A stretch of 64,000 nt of DNA from Capitella teleta (Eukaryota > Annelida > Polychaeta > Capitellidae). The notes beneath the pieces were generated by a model. That model was not told where the DNA came from. It searched no databases and worked only from the letters and a program-made list of their open reading frames with translations. A program made the position numbers and the translations under genes. Shown here in pieces: positions 12,924-27,900 of the stretch. Location: positions 548,044 through 612,043 of the forward strand of contig KB300511.1 in assembly GCA_000328365.1 (NCBI GenBank). The letters run 5' to 3'. Position 1 is the first letter of the stretch. Each line of letters starts with the position of its first letter.

Positions 12924-15900
12924 ATGTCAACCAACTGGCAGACGACAGATTACTTCTCTCTGTTGATGCAGCGAGGCAAGAAGTCTTATGCTGCCCTGGA
13001 AATGCTTGTGGATGATTTGCACGCAGATCGTGACAGCACCATCGCTCGGTTCTTGGCGCATTCAGGATCCGAGGACTTTCTCTGGGGAATCATTCGCCTC
13101 CTTGGGAACTCAAACTCAAGGTGATAATCACGATTTTATTGTCATTATAAATGGGATTTAATGAACTACAATCAGTGATTCAATCACAGTATCACTGATT
13201 AAATGAGTGATTCACTGATTGTAGGATCCATGCATCATGCATGCTATGATGCTGGCATATCAAGTTGCAATTACTTGAATAATTGCAATTTGCTACGACT
13301 ATTAAAAAAGGTTAATTTATGCCCTGACAGCTGATCTATCCAAATTCCAATCAGGGGGCTGTCAGATTCGATCCCATACAAAAAAAGTACTATGGTTTTG
13401 CTATGGTATAGACCACGGAGACGATTAATTGTAATTGGCCAGAATCGGCTGGCTAAAGTAAAAATGACCGGCTAGCTGCTTAAGCCGCTCCATCAATCAG
13501 AGATATCGGCGATCGGCGGCTAGCAGCGGCTTGAAGTGCCTTAGCAATGGTTGCTATATCATCCTATATGTATAATGATGCCAGCAGTTAATAAAAACGA
13601 GTGCACATACACAACTTTCTATGTATAGTTGTGTACTGCTATATTGGTAGGGTTATTTTAAGGTCGAACGATTTCCAAATCTCATAAATGTCTCACTTAA
13701 TTACACTCTCTTGCTTTACTCAGTTCAAGGCATTTAGGGCGTTTCATAAACTTCCATGAACATCATTATCGTCATTATCACTTTGTTTACAAATGCAGCT
13801 GGGTTCTAAGAACTTCTAAGTGTAAGCAAGTAATGTATGCAGCGGGAAGAGGAAGCACTAGAGGAACAGGTTGGAAGAGGAAAGAGGATGGCGAACCAAA
13901 TGAGTTGTTGCATCAGGATCTTGAATGAAACATTCGTCGTTTTTGATGACTCTGATTGCAATTGTTGTGCAACCTCTGTGTTACATATATGGGATAGAAT
14001 AGAATAGGATAGAATTGGATAGAATAGTTTATTGTAATGTATGAAAAATGTCAAAAATAATACAAATTACATCGAATCAGATGTTAAGTCGCCTTAATTC
14101 TTCGTTCGTACTAGTTATTACTCCGTCGACATTTGGAGCAGAGATGAAAGCGTCAGTATGATCAATGAAAATGTATATGTTCAGAGACAGAAGTGACATT
14201 GTTAATGTAACAAAACCAATAAAGGACCTAGGATGGAACCCTGAGGGACACCAGAAGAAATTGAATCAGTACAGCCATTAAAAGTACAGTCATTGAAAAT
14301 TACCCTTTGTTGACGACCCGATAAGTTGTTAGTGAACCAACGATGAGGGGTACCGCGGATTTTATACCTCAAAAGTCAAAAGCTTTTAGAGAAGAATTTT
14401 ATGTTGTACGGTGTCGAATGTCTTTTGAAAGTCAAGCAGAACACCTATGCGGACTTTACCTTGCTCAAATGCTCTGCTTATTCTGTCGACTACTGATACC
14501 AGTGCTTGGGTTGTGTTTCTGCCTGGTTGGAAGCCAAAGTGATGGGAGATAGGAAATTTTTGACCAACAAGTAATCGTACAATCTTTTGTGGACTAGTTT
14601 CTCCAGAATTTTTTAGAACACAAGCAAGAGAGAAATGGGTGTGTAGTTACAAATTTCTTTTCGGAAACCTTTCTTGAACAATGGTACAACCCTTGCTATT
14701 TTCATTTTGCAAGGCATGTTTCCTTCTGAAAACGAGAGGTTTAAGATATGGAGTAAAGAAGAAATCAAAAGCTTAACGGATTGAAAATAAAATAATGAAA
14801 TTCCACTAATTTTTCAGACCAACAAAAGCAATGCATGTAGACAAGCAGTGTTATGAACCAACTGACTTGAAAAGCCAATACAAATTGTTTTAGAGTTTGG
14901 CAGTGCTGTTATAGTAGTACAATCAATCAAAAAGGTAGGATTGATACTAGGTAAATAGACATATCATAAATATACATGTAGCTAGCAACCATTGATCCAC
15001 TCATGAGGGAATGTTTTACAATAACCCTAGTACGTATACTGCACAATGCGCATCCTACGTCAGTCCGATATATTTTGAGACAACCCCAGTATGTGTATGG
15101 GCATACATACAGTATGGTATAAATCATTAAATTAATTTTAATGGAGCAAACTGAATAAAATCTACTTCCACGGATAGCTCAGATAGTAAATATATAAACA
15201 ATACTATAAACAAAATAAAGACTTGTACAAATGATAACTTCTTGTAATACATGTACTGAATGTAAAATATTTGGATTGAATAGGCTAAGAGCCGCTGATA
15301 GCGTGATCGGCTGATAGCGGCTGGCCAACGGCACCAATTGGCGGCGGCTGGCTAAATGGCCAATCGGCGGCTGCTAGTACATATTGGCAGCGGCTCCGGG
15401 GTCTACTATGGTATACTATGGTATACTATTGTACTCTATGGTATACCACGGTATACCACAGTATATACCATAGTACACTGTGGTATACTATAGTATACCA
15501 TGGTACGCTGTGGTATTTTCCATCCAACACTGTGGTATACCATATGGTACTGTACTTGTCCCAAAATCCCATGGTACATTTACCATGGTAACATTATGGT
15601 ATTTTTTTGTATGGGAATAGTCAACACTTTCCAATATGTGAGGCCATTTGAAGTCAGATAACTCAAAAATGCATATTCTGAGAAATTCAATAAATAAAAG
15701 CATTGCCATGAGTTACATTGGTAACTTTGACCGTGGATAGTGGTCCGTTGTCTTGTTTTGCGATTGCTTGGATGGTGAATGAATCTAGTCCAAGTTGATA
15801 TTTTATGATAGTCACAATGATATCAAGGTCATTTAGGTGCGATGCAAGACAGCCGAATTGCTGACAATTGAAATTGAGATATTGATGCATATATACCATC

Positions 15901-18900
15901 ATAAGAAGAATGAATTTTACATTGAATAAGCCGAGAATCTCAATAACGTTAAACATTGCCCCAGCTATCAAAATCACCTCTATAGCGCTGCTGTACGCTG
16001 TGCGACATATCCATGTTTTTGCCGTGGAGCCTCACATATGTTTGTTAAAATATTGGCCTCAACCAAATTATTTATTAGTCTATTATAATCATGTATCACA
16101 CACCATATCACAAAAACATGTCCAATAAAATACTTGAACACTCTCCAGCTCAGAATCAATAGCTGGAATCAGTGCCAGTCAGTATAATTTATTATTTTGA
16201 ATATAGTGGTGTATAAATCACTATATATAGACTGGCTTTTGGCTCAGGCTTTCACTATCGTTGCTGGCAGGTCATGGCATTAACTTTGATGTGATGTAAT
16301 TTTTATTAAGATCGTACTTTGGGGCATTATGGCATCACATTCTGGTAACTTTTTTCAAAGGAAATTTCCTCACAGGATTCCTTCCATATGAAGTATAAGC
16401 ACTCCTGGGCTGTATTTCTCATTTCGAAACATTTGTAGCTGGAGACTCTATTATATGCATGCAGCTTTGTTACATATGTTAAAATGTATTTAGCGATTGG
16501 CTAACACTAGAATTTTCCAAGAAGAACAAAGCTCTGGACTGAAGATATTCATAAAAGCAGAAGACAGCCTGTAATGATATGGGGTCTAACCACTTACCCA
16601 CACCCAATTTTACTCTTATATTTTCAATGTCAAACATACTCAAAACCAAGGGTCGGCATCTGGCGGCCCGATTGCCGGATCTGGCCCGCGAGTGCTCTGT
16701 GTCCGACTTGCGACGCCCTTCTATGACTTATAATGAAATCCGATCCGCCTTCAAAAGACTCACAATTTAGTTTTCTATGAGGACTGTACCATAAAGTGCC
16801 TTGATCGGTAGTGTTATACCACTTAACCTCAACACAAAGCTGTTTCAAACTAATTGAATGGCTAAATAACAGGTTTACATCTATTTTGTCGGCTGAAGTG
16901 TGAGAAATTTGAGTGGGTCATTGCAGTTATTCATTTGGGCGTAGAAGCATGTTGCCTGAGTCATGGAAGCTTGATCAGTGATGATCAAAACTACATTTAC
17001 TGCTCGCTCAACTGATTATTGAACGTTTTGATATGTATCTACTAGTAATTCCACAAGATGGGACCAAGGCTGACATCCTTGGTTACATAATAATGATAGA
17101 CTGGCCCCACTGACGCAACCGCCATATTGCGAGGGCTCTGACTCTTGAAGACACAACTCAATAATTGTTGTTTCAAAATGAGCTAAAACCAGTATGTATT
17201 GAATTTTACCATAAAACATGGATTTTTCGGACATCCAAATAGCAAAATGAGTTTCCCTGCCGGGAAGGTACGTGCCAGTAACTGGTGTCACCAGAAGATC
17301 CATCGCCTCTGAAATATTTACAAATCACATACAAATTGTATGAATTAAATGTGTTGTGTTGGTATTTTTAAGCATTTTAAGTAAGGGAAACCCCCTGTCA
17401 AATTGCCCAGATTTTGGACTTTGATTCTTCGTTTTATAAAAAAAAATTCTTGGGGGAGCAAGCCCCCGGACACCCCTAGCAGTGTGTGTCTGCCTGACAT
17501 AAATCGCGCAAAACAAAATGCGTGAAATTTGGAGGTTACATGTCAACATGATTAACAAAATGCTGACACCTGATCCACTCAAATTTGGGGCAGGGGGGAT
17601 CGATCACGTGATTTTCTGGGAAATTCAGGGCATGCAATTTTTATCTGGAAAGTTGACATATATTTCAGTAAAATTTCAATTTTCTGTGGTAACACGTCCT
17701 ATGTTAGGCCGAGAACTTTTCAAACAACCTTCTTATATATATAGTAGTCGCGCTTTAAATGCCCCTATGACTCTAAAATCTAAATTAGCCACCACTGAAG
17801 TGCATTTTATTAAGCCTAAGTTTATAAGTTTAATTACACCCCCTTCCTCCCTGCCCACCAGTGACTAAGTTTTTTGTAAAAGTTCTTGGAAGCTCGGCAA
17901 AAACACTTGCATAAACTATGGTCTTAAGATTGGCTATTTGAGCAGTACATACTTCCACTCGTTTTTCATAAAAAATGTGAAGCCGCTATTAATTGTAACA
18001 GCCACCACTGGGGGAAGTGCATTTGTACCAATATAAATACTTTGGTCATCACTTGTAATTATTTTGTTTGATGCATATTCATCTTCTTACCTTTGTGCAA
18101 ATTGGGAATAATGGATATCTTGTACATTTTACACAATAAAAGGCCTCCATGCATAGTGGAATTTGAACCTTGGGATCAATTTACAAGTCACTCATTCTCA
18201 GCTCATGACTGTGTACAGCTGGACTTGTTGTCCAAATACTCATGTCAACACAGAGGTTTCCCTTATTCTGTTCCCAATAAATACTTTCATCATTATGTAT
18301 TACATGTACACAATGCCACAATATGGTTATACTGGTCGTCACTTCAAGTGAAATGATTTGTGTGGCTAAGGTAATTAGGTTCCAATCGACTTGAATTGTC
18401 AATAAACCAAACAAGATATTGAGCCTTTGCAATAGAAAGTATACTGTATATATAATGTAATTGACCTTTGTCATCATAAACTCTGTTCGAAGCTCTCGTA
18501 TTACTGGCTCCTTTGTTTTTCATTTTCAGCTTAGATTTTATAGCGGCCGTTGAACAATTATGAGATTTGTCATTATAGTGAATAATTATGGCATAAGTGG
18601 TTAAATTTGTTTCTCACAAATATCGACTATATATCTATTTTTTTGTCACCATGCATTCGATGTATAATTGCTGTGTACGAGTATAACATGATCCAAGATT
18701 CACAAATAGTGTTTGAGTTCAATATAATTATATCTGTTGAATGGGATAATCTTCCAAGCTTATCCCTTTTATCTCCTTACAAAGCGCTATATGCGGCCAT
18801 GTTTTTATTCGTTCTATTTTCGTAAATCTGCTAAGTCTATTTATAGGTTTAGGTTCTGAATGCACTCGCACTTAAAATTTACAACACTTTTTTAATCGAA

Positions 18901-21900
18901 CTAATTATGCAATTGTACATGCGATCTAAGATAAAAAGTAAACTCTAACAATTATGCCAAAACTATTGAATCATGAAGAAAATTATGGAGTTGAAGATTG
19001 TTAGCTATCTACTTATTTTTGCCCCTCACAAGATAAAAGCACCAATTAAACCAACATTTAATCAATTATGGCTAACTATTAGCTAATTTGGTTATCACGC
19101 TTGCCCCATATAGTTACTTTCAATTTTACTCAAAGTTTATTATCTTCCCACAGAGTTGCGGGCAATGCAGCTTACATCCTGGGGACAATCGCTGAGAGTG
19201 AATCCGGAGCCCTAAGAGTGATTTCGCTGACGAACAGTATGCACAGGGAATCCAAAGGCATCCTAATGGATCTCACCAACATGCTGCTCTTTGATGACTC
19301 TGAGAGTGTGATGAATGCTGCTGGTACCATGGGAACCTTAGTAAGCAACCAGAAATCACTGCCATCATGTTGTTGGATTATTTTTTGTTGCAGGCTGAGA
19401 GTTTTGAGGGTCGTAACTGGATGCTGCAAGAACCGTGTCTGGTCACGACCATTCAAAACATCACTGGTCTCCTCATTAGTGACAATTTGTGGACAGCTAG
19501 CAATGCTGCTCTTGTTCTTGCTAGGTGAGCCGATTGACGTGTTGTGATGGTCATGAAATGCCGTTTCAGAATAACCATTGCTGAAGAGGGATGCCAGAAG
19601 ATTCTTGATCATCCAGATTCCGAGAACATTCTTTTCCGTCTTGTGGCGTCCCTTGGGGTAGATGAAGCAGGTAGCCTCTCTAATTCACTGCCCTAATTAA
19701 TTGATAATCATGATTTTGCGATAACTGAATAGATGATAATTCATATTCTTCTTCTTTCACAGGTCGTGGGATGAACGCGGCATTTGCAATTGGTCGTCTG
19801 TGTGATATGGAGGCTGGTCGTTCTCGCTTGCTTGCTCTGCCTGAGTCTGAGAAAATGGTTTGCTTGTTCATTCTACGATGCATTGGTTAATTTGCTCACT
19901 ATTTATTTTGCTACAGCATGAGATTAATTAACTGCATGTTGATTTTACTCCTCAAGGTCTCTTTTTTTATACATTAGGGCCCAATTTAATGAACGTAGTT
20001 TAGCTAGGATTAAAGTTAACCCGGGTTAGATTAGCTAAAAGCTAGGGGTTAACCCGCTCTGAGCGGCCAATCTGATTTCATGAAGGTTGTTTAGCCAGGA
20101 AATGGCTGACATTCTCTGCCGATGCTGATGAACTACAAAAAGCCAGATTACGCTGTGGCAGGATGCGATGACAGTAGAAATATGGCTAACATATGTCATA
20201 GAACTCTCTAATATTCGTTATTCATCCTATGTTTATACGAGATTAAGCTTTATTTATGAAATAAATGCTCTTGAAATTTGGAAGTGACCGCCCTAATTTC
20301 ACGGTTTTCATGGTTCTGCACGGCTCTCCAATTCTCAATCTAGAGGGTCACCGTAGTGCGTTATGATTGCCCGCGAGAATCGCGAATTAGAGGATGTCGA
20401 TGTTTCTATGGCCTTATTAATTAATGGTGTGATTTCTGTGCCTCAGAAATACCTAAAAAGGAACTGAGATGCAATCATTTAATTCTTCATGCATTTTGTT
20501 TTATTCTCAGATTGCATATTTTTTTCTATTGTTCATGGTTGATTTGTGCTACTTGTCACACGCCAAGCAGTTGCACCCTTGTCACTGGAGGAGTTAACTC
20601 GAGGTAGTTAAACCCATGTTTATGAAATCACTTAATTAAGCTAATCCTCGTAATTAAGGATCAGCTTAACTTTGTTAATCCAAGCTAAATTACATTCATG
20701 AAATCGGGCCTAGGAGTTTATATCCAACTCACTTAACAACTGAAATGTGATGTCTCTGTAATTTGTTCTGTGTGAGTATTGGACCAATAATTAATCATTG
20801 ATTTTGCTGTAAGTTTTTAGTTATTATGACAGGCCCTCACATATTTATTGTCAAGATGGGTGATTAAGTTTAGCTGGAATGTTTAAATCACTTCACCAAA
20901 GTTAATTAAGTCTTCATGAGATCACTTGATCTGTCACTTTTATTCATATGTTGCTGCTTACAGATCACGTCACTGGCTAAAATGCTCAGCTGCACTGATC
21001 CAGGAGCAAGCAAAAATTCATGTTTTGCTCTCAGTTGTTTAGCAACGAGTAATGATGGTCACCGAAGACTTCTCAAGAATTCAAATTCGGAGGAAGTTTT
21101 ATGGACACTGTCTGAACTGTTGTCTGCGGACGACAGTGAAACCGGATGGTTCTCTGCTATGTAAGATCTTGTCCTTCAATTCCTCCTTCTATCAAATATA
21201 TTTACGCTAATTCTGAGAGCTGCTTATTTGTCCTTCCTCCACAGGACCCTAAAGACCCTCGCTAGTCAGATCAAAGGATGCCTCAGACTTCGTGACCATC
21301 CGAACGTTCTTCCATCTTTACGAGTACCGTCATTAGTCTAATGATTTTTTTTTATATTTGAATTTTTTTTTTCTGTCAAGGCTGCTGATGCCAGGCCTAA
21401 CATCAACTCTGACCTTAGAGAAGAAGTCACTCAAACACTGGAGATTCTTAAGAAATTGTCAAAACCTCGTCCTCCAGATGTGGAAGGTGATCAGGGGTAT
21501 TCTTTGTTGAGAGTGGTTTTTTTTTTATGCATCAACATTTTCATACATAAAATGGGCTTCAATTGTTTTTAGATATTCATTGAGATCAGTCAGATGTTTG
21601 CACTTAAAGGGGGTTTAGTTTAGTGGTCTTTATCAATTGTTCTGGTGTATCATTAGCTGGAAAATTTTGTGAAATTGAATAAAAAAATTCCTCTCCAGTT
21701 TGTGGACATGATGAAGTGGAAATAAGCTGGGAAAAGCAAACAACCAAACTGAATCTCCTTGTCAAATACCACGTGTTCCAAGGTCAGAATTGCATCAATT
21801 CCCCTTTTTATCTTATCCTCTCTTTTTGCAATTATCAAGATGGAGGAATGATCTATGATGGCTCAGACGATCGGTTGCCTGTGAAGAACCTTGCTCCTGC

Positions 21901-24900
21901 TCATCAGTATGCATTTCGCACACGAGCGTACGCTGAGGGAGACGATGGCATCTTGAGTGATGCCACGCTTATTACGACGGAAGAATCAGGTAGAATATTG
22001 GATCCTCTGTTGTGACGTTCATCTTCATATTGCGCTCAGTTCCTGGACCCCCGACAAATGTTCGGATTTTAGGTGCAACAACGACGCAGTTGAAAATTGG
22101 TTGGGACGTTCCTTTCGAGTGTAACGGAGTGCTCAAGAATTACTTCATTTATAACGGTCAGTCTTGAATCCTCTTTGATGCGAGACGAATTTATTAAATT
22201 TTGCAGCAGAACTTTTCTTAATTTTGCATACCATAGCTAAATATCATGTATAAGTAATCAGAAATTTTGTTTGTTTTTCAGGAGACAAATACCATGAAAG
22301 TACCTCAGAACTGACAAGTATTATATCAGGATTACAGCCGAATACTTCGTATGAAATATGCGTGAGTGAAATTTGTTGTACATGGGTTTTTACTTTTATA
22401 ATGTTTCACCGTCTCAGGTGGCTGCATCGACAGCCAAAGGCAAAGGTCCGAAAGAGAGCATCTCTGCTGCCACAGTCGAGATGGGCGCTCATGCACCTTC
22501 AAAGCCTGAGGTCAACGTGAGAGGTCGCAATGAAATGAATGTTTCATGGAAAGCGCCGGTCGTGCCGCTGGGGAGAATCAGTCGCTATGAAGTGTGCATG
22601 AATGGGGAAGCCATCTACTCTGGCATGGATCTGCATTACACAGCACGCAGGTTGAAACCAGACACGGAATACACTTTTACGGTGGGTTCATTACGCTGTC
22701 GTGGAAGTTGTTGCACCGTTTACTTTGTAGGTTAGCGCCATAACATCCGAGGGGAAATGTGAAAGCAAGACGACCAAGAAAAGAAGTGCTAAGGACGAAT
22801 GTAATTAACGTCACTGATCTGTTGTCACATCTCCACCTCTTTTTCTTTTCAGATGAAGTAGAGAGAGCGCCATTGTATCAGAATCCAAACAAAAAGGAAT
22901 CGGAGCAGAAATCAGATGAGAAAAAGGAAGAGACTCCAGCCAAAGCGCCACGCAAACGCAAACCTGTCTCTGTACCGCAAGATGCTCAGCCAAAATCTCC
23001 TGTTTGTAAGAACAACACTATGGTGAGAACTTCTGTGGAATCTTTATTTGTGTTTTGATTTTGGCATGAAGTGATGTGAATTTGGAATAACTGTTTGAGA
23101 ATATCTTCAAATTTGGTGGTTTTAAGTTACTCAAACTTACTCTACATTCACACATGTGATTAGTTTTTATGTTCTTTATTAGACATTTTTTTCTGTTCTC
23201 AGTTCAGAAAGGTTTGCGTCTTAATTGATGACCGTAGTTTGGTGTGGCATTTTTTAGCTGGTCTTATTTAGAGAAAATGGTCTAACATGGTGAAAGTAGG
23301 ATTTGATTACCATTTATAGCAGTAAACTAGTGCTAAACAATGGCTATAATTTTTTTTTTTTTAATACTAGTATAGCACTAACATCAAAGTAGCATTTTTG
23401 CATTTCAACTGTTTGCACAACAATATAGCCAAAGATCAAAGCTCAGCAAAAGTATTGGAATTTTCATTTCTTCAGTGAAGTAAGATAACATTTTTATTTT
23501 GCATGCCTTCTGAAACTCAGGGGTGGGAGTTTTAATAAAATTCAAAATCAATTCATCAAGGATGATTGGAAGTTTACTGATAAAATAATATGATTATGCA
23601 GTTCATAATAGCAATATATCAAAGATAATACAGTGTATAACAACTCAATGACCATCTTTGGAGGTCCTTAAAATCTTCCAGAGGCCACAGATGAATGCAT
23701 TCTTGCTTTAAACCGCGTGTTTCATATTTCTTTTGTGAGAATAATTATATCCTTTGTGGTGTGTGTTTGTGATTTTGCAGCAGTGTGCAGTAGAAGCAAG
23801 GACCCCAACGCCCTCAACTAAACATCCTCCCGTTCTTCCTCAGGTGAACTGCCTTGCTTTGTATATGAGCACTGATCTCTTGCACTTCTACAATTTTCAG
23901 ACAAGATTTTCTTCAAATTTCGTGTTTAATTATTCTAGGAAACAATGCTTTTTTGCTACCCCAAAATTTGCACCACTTTTGAATTGTGATTCTAAATCGG
24001 GAAAATCTTGGCATTAAGTTAATTAACATACGGACCTCACTGTCAGTCACTGCCATTGTGGGTCAAGTTAATTCATAGTATCACAATGTGTATTTTGATC
24101 TAACAATTTTACCTACCTATGAAAGATGTGTGAATCAAAAGTGTTGATATTAATTTAGCAATTATTTTATTCTTCATGATCAGAAAAGAACTCCAAGTGC
24201 AGGTCCTCGCTATAAGTTTGGCTATTCGCATAGTGGCTCCGTGAAGGTACCCTCTACTCCAAAGTAGAATAGATCTCTGCCTTTTGAAAATAGCTTAGAA
24301 TTTTATGTGTGAAAAATTCCTTTCTTTAGCATTTCTATTTTAAATTGAATTTTAAATTTGCTTTCATTCAAATTGCATTTCATTGCATTTCATTGCAATA
24401 GCTGTTTGATTTTTTTTCCAATAGTTTTAACTATTCTCCCAATGGTTCCAAATACTCATGATTATAGGTATCCTGCCTCTGCTGCATGAACAACACAGCT
24501 TATGCTTTTGCATGGATTGCAATGCAGTTAGACCCCATTAATCCTTGCTGTACAATGTATATGAAAATACCAAATTACTTAAGCGTACAGTAAACAAATA
24601 TAGGAAGGATTATATTATATATGATCAAGGCTGCGTTGATGAGGTCTGACTGTAGCTTTAACACATATTTGTGCATATTGATCGTTTCTTTTAGAAATAA
24701 AATGTTCAAGGAAATTTTTCTTTCACTCAGATTTTTATGTAATTATTCAACATTTTTAGTTACTTGTTAGGCCCAGTGTTAGAGCCATGGACTTTCAATC
24801 CAGGTAAAGGGTTTGATTCCCCTGGGTGATTACATGCCAAAGTACAGTCTTGTAGGTCAGGGCTTGAAATTTGGAACTTATAACCGTTTGATTAGATTAA

Positions 24901-27900
24901 ATATTTTTTAATCATGGGCAGCGTTTGATTAGATTAAATATTTTTTATTCATGGGCAGCGCTATATATCTGAATATTGCGCTACACAAAAATGACTTATT
25001 TTTATCTCTTTTTCTAATAAGCAATTTTTCTAGTTATCTCCTATTCCTTCCCTTTTTATTCTCATTTCCATTCATGTTTCTTGAATATTTTACTCTATTT
25101 GTCCCTATTCTTAGTATTCTACTTTTTCATTTTCATTTTTCATTGTTCCCAATTCCTATTAAAATCTCATTCCTATAATATTTTTTTCTTCACAATGTAT
25201 AAAATTCATTCAATATTTAACACTACTATCCATGTTTCATCCCATTTCTGTTCTCATATTTTGATTTCTTTCATATTTTCTTCAATATTTCTTTTATTTT
25301 CACATTTTTTATTTTCACATGTTTCTTGAGATTTGCTAATTAATCATTTCCCTCATCTTCATTTCGTCATTTTCAGTTGTCCAATGTCCGAACGGAGGAA
25401 TCCAAGACCACAACAGAACCAAAGTCTTCTCCTCCTCCCCCACCTCCACCTGCTCTCTTGGGTCAGTCTGGTTTCTGTGCAAATTTCAGTCTGCAATCCT
25501 ATCAGAGCTTACTCTTGAGTAGTCTTGACGGCCTTTATTCCAATTAGTTTTTTTTGTTCTCCTATTTCAGTTTTTACTGCTAAAATTCTGAACCAGTTAC
25601 AGCTTCTATTTTTTTCTCTCATTCCTTTTTTTCAAAGCTTTGGATATTTGATACGCTTCTCAATGATTATGCCATCATATTATATGTCTTTCTGTGTGTG
25701 AAATTTCTGATGTGATTAATTTGCTCAGAGATTTGCCTGATTGAATAATCACCTGTATTTCTTCACTTGACTTTGCATGAAATTTATCAAATTGTGATGT
25801 ATCAATCAATATACAATAATGCTAAAGTATCATAATAATAATAATAATCTGCTCCCACTCCCACGTTATGTAAAAGCATTCTGAAATCCACTCATAGCAA
25901 TCGTATTTGCAATTCATATCTCAGCCTTCTCGGCTCTTGCTATTTGTATTGGTTAAAACCATGAGCTTAATTTTGCAATCTTTTCAAAGGTGTATTGATT
26001 TAAAGATCAATACTTTCCAAATAATTCAATACCTCGGCCGTTAAAAGCCTTTGGAATCATAATAGTTTGGCCAACAGTAGCTGAACTTTGCCTTTACTAC
26101 ACAGTTAATTCATGTGATAAGAGCTCAATTATGACCACTTGAAGTCAGATTACTTGTGTCAACAGTAACTTTGATCTTTCATAGCGTCAAATTGTGATGT
26201 AACTTTTAGTTCGGTTCAGGTGTCATATTTTTTGTGAAATGTCGGAATATGAGGCAGCCCAAGAGTTTTGCAGGATCTTCCAGTACGCAGTTGTGCGCAA
26301 GGAAGCGTCTTTGGTTAATTTCTTTGTGGATAATTATCGCAAGTTTCAACGACCAAACCAAGATCCAAGTCAACCCGCGAGTGTACATTGTGTTGAATCA
26401 CGGTTGACCATAGCTAGTGCCAGTAAGTGTAGGATAAACGTCACGTTCAAATGGGTTAATTGTCTGCAAATAAAAGTTCTTAGTTTCATTTTTCATATTT
26501 TTATTTCAGAGACTCCAAAAGGGAGGAAATCGGAACCTTGCGAGGTTTGTATTTTTCACTGGCTTTGGGCGTATTTTCGTTTTTTGATACCATGCTTCTA
26601 GTAAAATGTACATGTCTTATTATTTATAAAACACATATAGTTTTATGTATAACAACCAAAATGGATTGTTATACCCAGAACTATGCAACTGTTCAACTCA
26701 ATTGTGTATTATTTCTGTTGTGCTTTTTCAACCGATCTTGTTTGCTGCATTTGTTGTCTGTCTTTTGCACCTTTAGCCAGTTTCAAGTGTAAAACATTCT
26801 GAGCCAAGAAAACCGAAACTTTTGGCTCCGATTGCCTCCGCTTCTTCCTGGGATTATTCCATGTGTCCTCCGTTCAGTCCGCAAGAGGTAACCTACGCTT
26901 CAGGTCCAATCTCTGCCCCCGAATTGTGGTGTATGGGATTCAATGATGCTTCCATTTCTTGCAATTGTATAAACTCTCAGCTTTAATGAATTGCATGAAT
27001 ATCACCAGAAATTTCAATTAAAAGTTACTGATTTCATGCTTTTTGGTTTTTGAAATGGTATAATATGTCTGTGCACACTAATATGTTGCCTATATTCGAT
27101 TTAAAACGCAAATCTATTGATTTCATGTTGATTAAATTTAATAAGATTCCTGAATTTCTCTCCATTCATTCCCATATTAAATGGTTGTTATTTTGATCCT
27201 TTGTTTCCTCGCTCAGACGAAAGCAGTCACAACAAAAACAGCAAAGAAATCCGAGCCAGATGAAACCAAGGGAGTTGAAGGGAAACCGTTGATTCAATCT
27301 CGACCGAAACCTTCGTCAAGACGCAATTCAAAATCTGTGGCTGAGAACGCAGAACCTCAGAGAAGAAAAACTCATCGCCGCCAAAGTAGCTCGAATAACC
27401 TTGAGAAGCCGGCGCCTCAATTGGCTTCGATTAAAACCTATCAAGGCAATGACATCTTGAGTGTTGAAATAGACAAACGTCTGCGTGTGAATCATGACTC
27501 CGCCAGCGGTGGTGCTCCCTCGGAATCCAGCTACATTCCAGCGGAATCGAAACTCCTTCCGAGGCGTGGTTCTGTTCGCAGTCACCTCAGTGCAGACTCA
27601 GTTGAATCTGATACTTCATCTCTCAGTCCTGTGACGAGGCAGTGAGTATCAGAAAATTACACACTCACCATTCTTTATTGCATACATACACATCAACCAC
27701 AGGCCTCCTTTTATATTACTGCTAGTATATAGCTAGGGGACAAATGATTGTGATGTTTGGGCAGTTGGCGCCCAGATGTTTATCGCGGCTGTCTGTGTTC
27801 TGATTAATATTACAAAATCAATTGTAAAAATCATTTTGGGGTTAGGATTTTCTGTTCCGAATACGTACTGTGAATGTACGGATTGTAGGTCACTTGCACA

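Noticed and set aside
17016-17303. 95-codon minus-strand frame in intron 1 of the ARM/FN3 gene
   Set aside because: No motif and no neighbouring exon; probably repeat-derived or chance.
17440-17490. Short GC hairpin GGGGGAGCAAGCCCCC as a terminator or RNA gene
   Set aside because: Isolated GC palindrome in an intron, similar to a common repeat motif in invertebrate genomes; no further structure.
24766-24832. Functional tRNA-Glu gene
   Set aside because: The acceptor stem does not pair and the variable/T-arm region is short; a SINE or pseudogene is more likely.
26239-26601. Using the ATG at 26239 as a gene start
   Set aside because: The frame extends upstream to a splice acceptor at 26209 that matches the phase of exon 18, so it is an internal exon of the ARM/FN3 gene.
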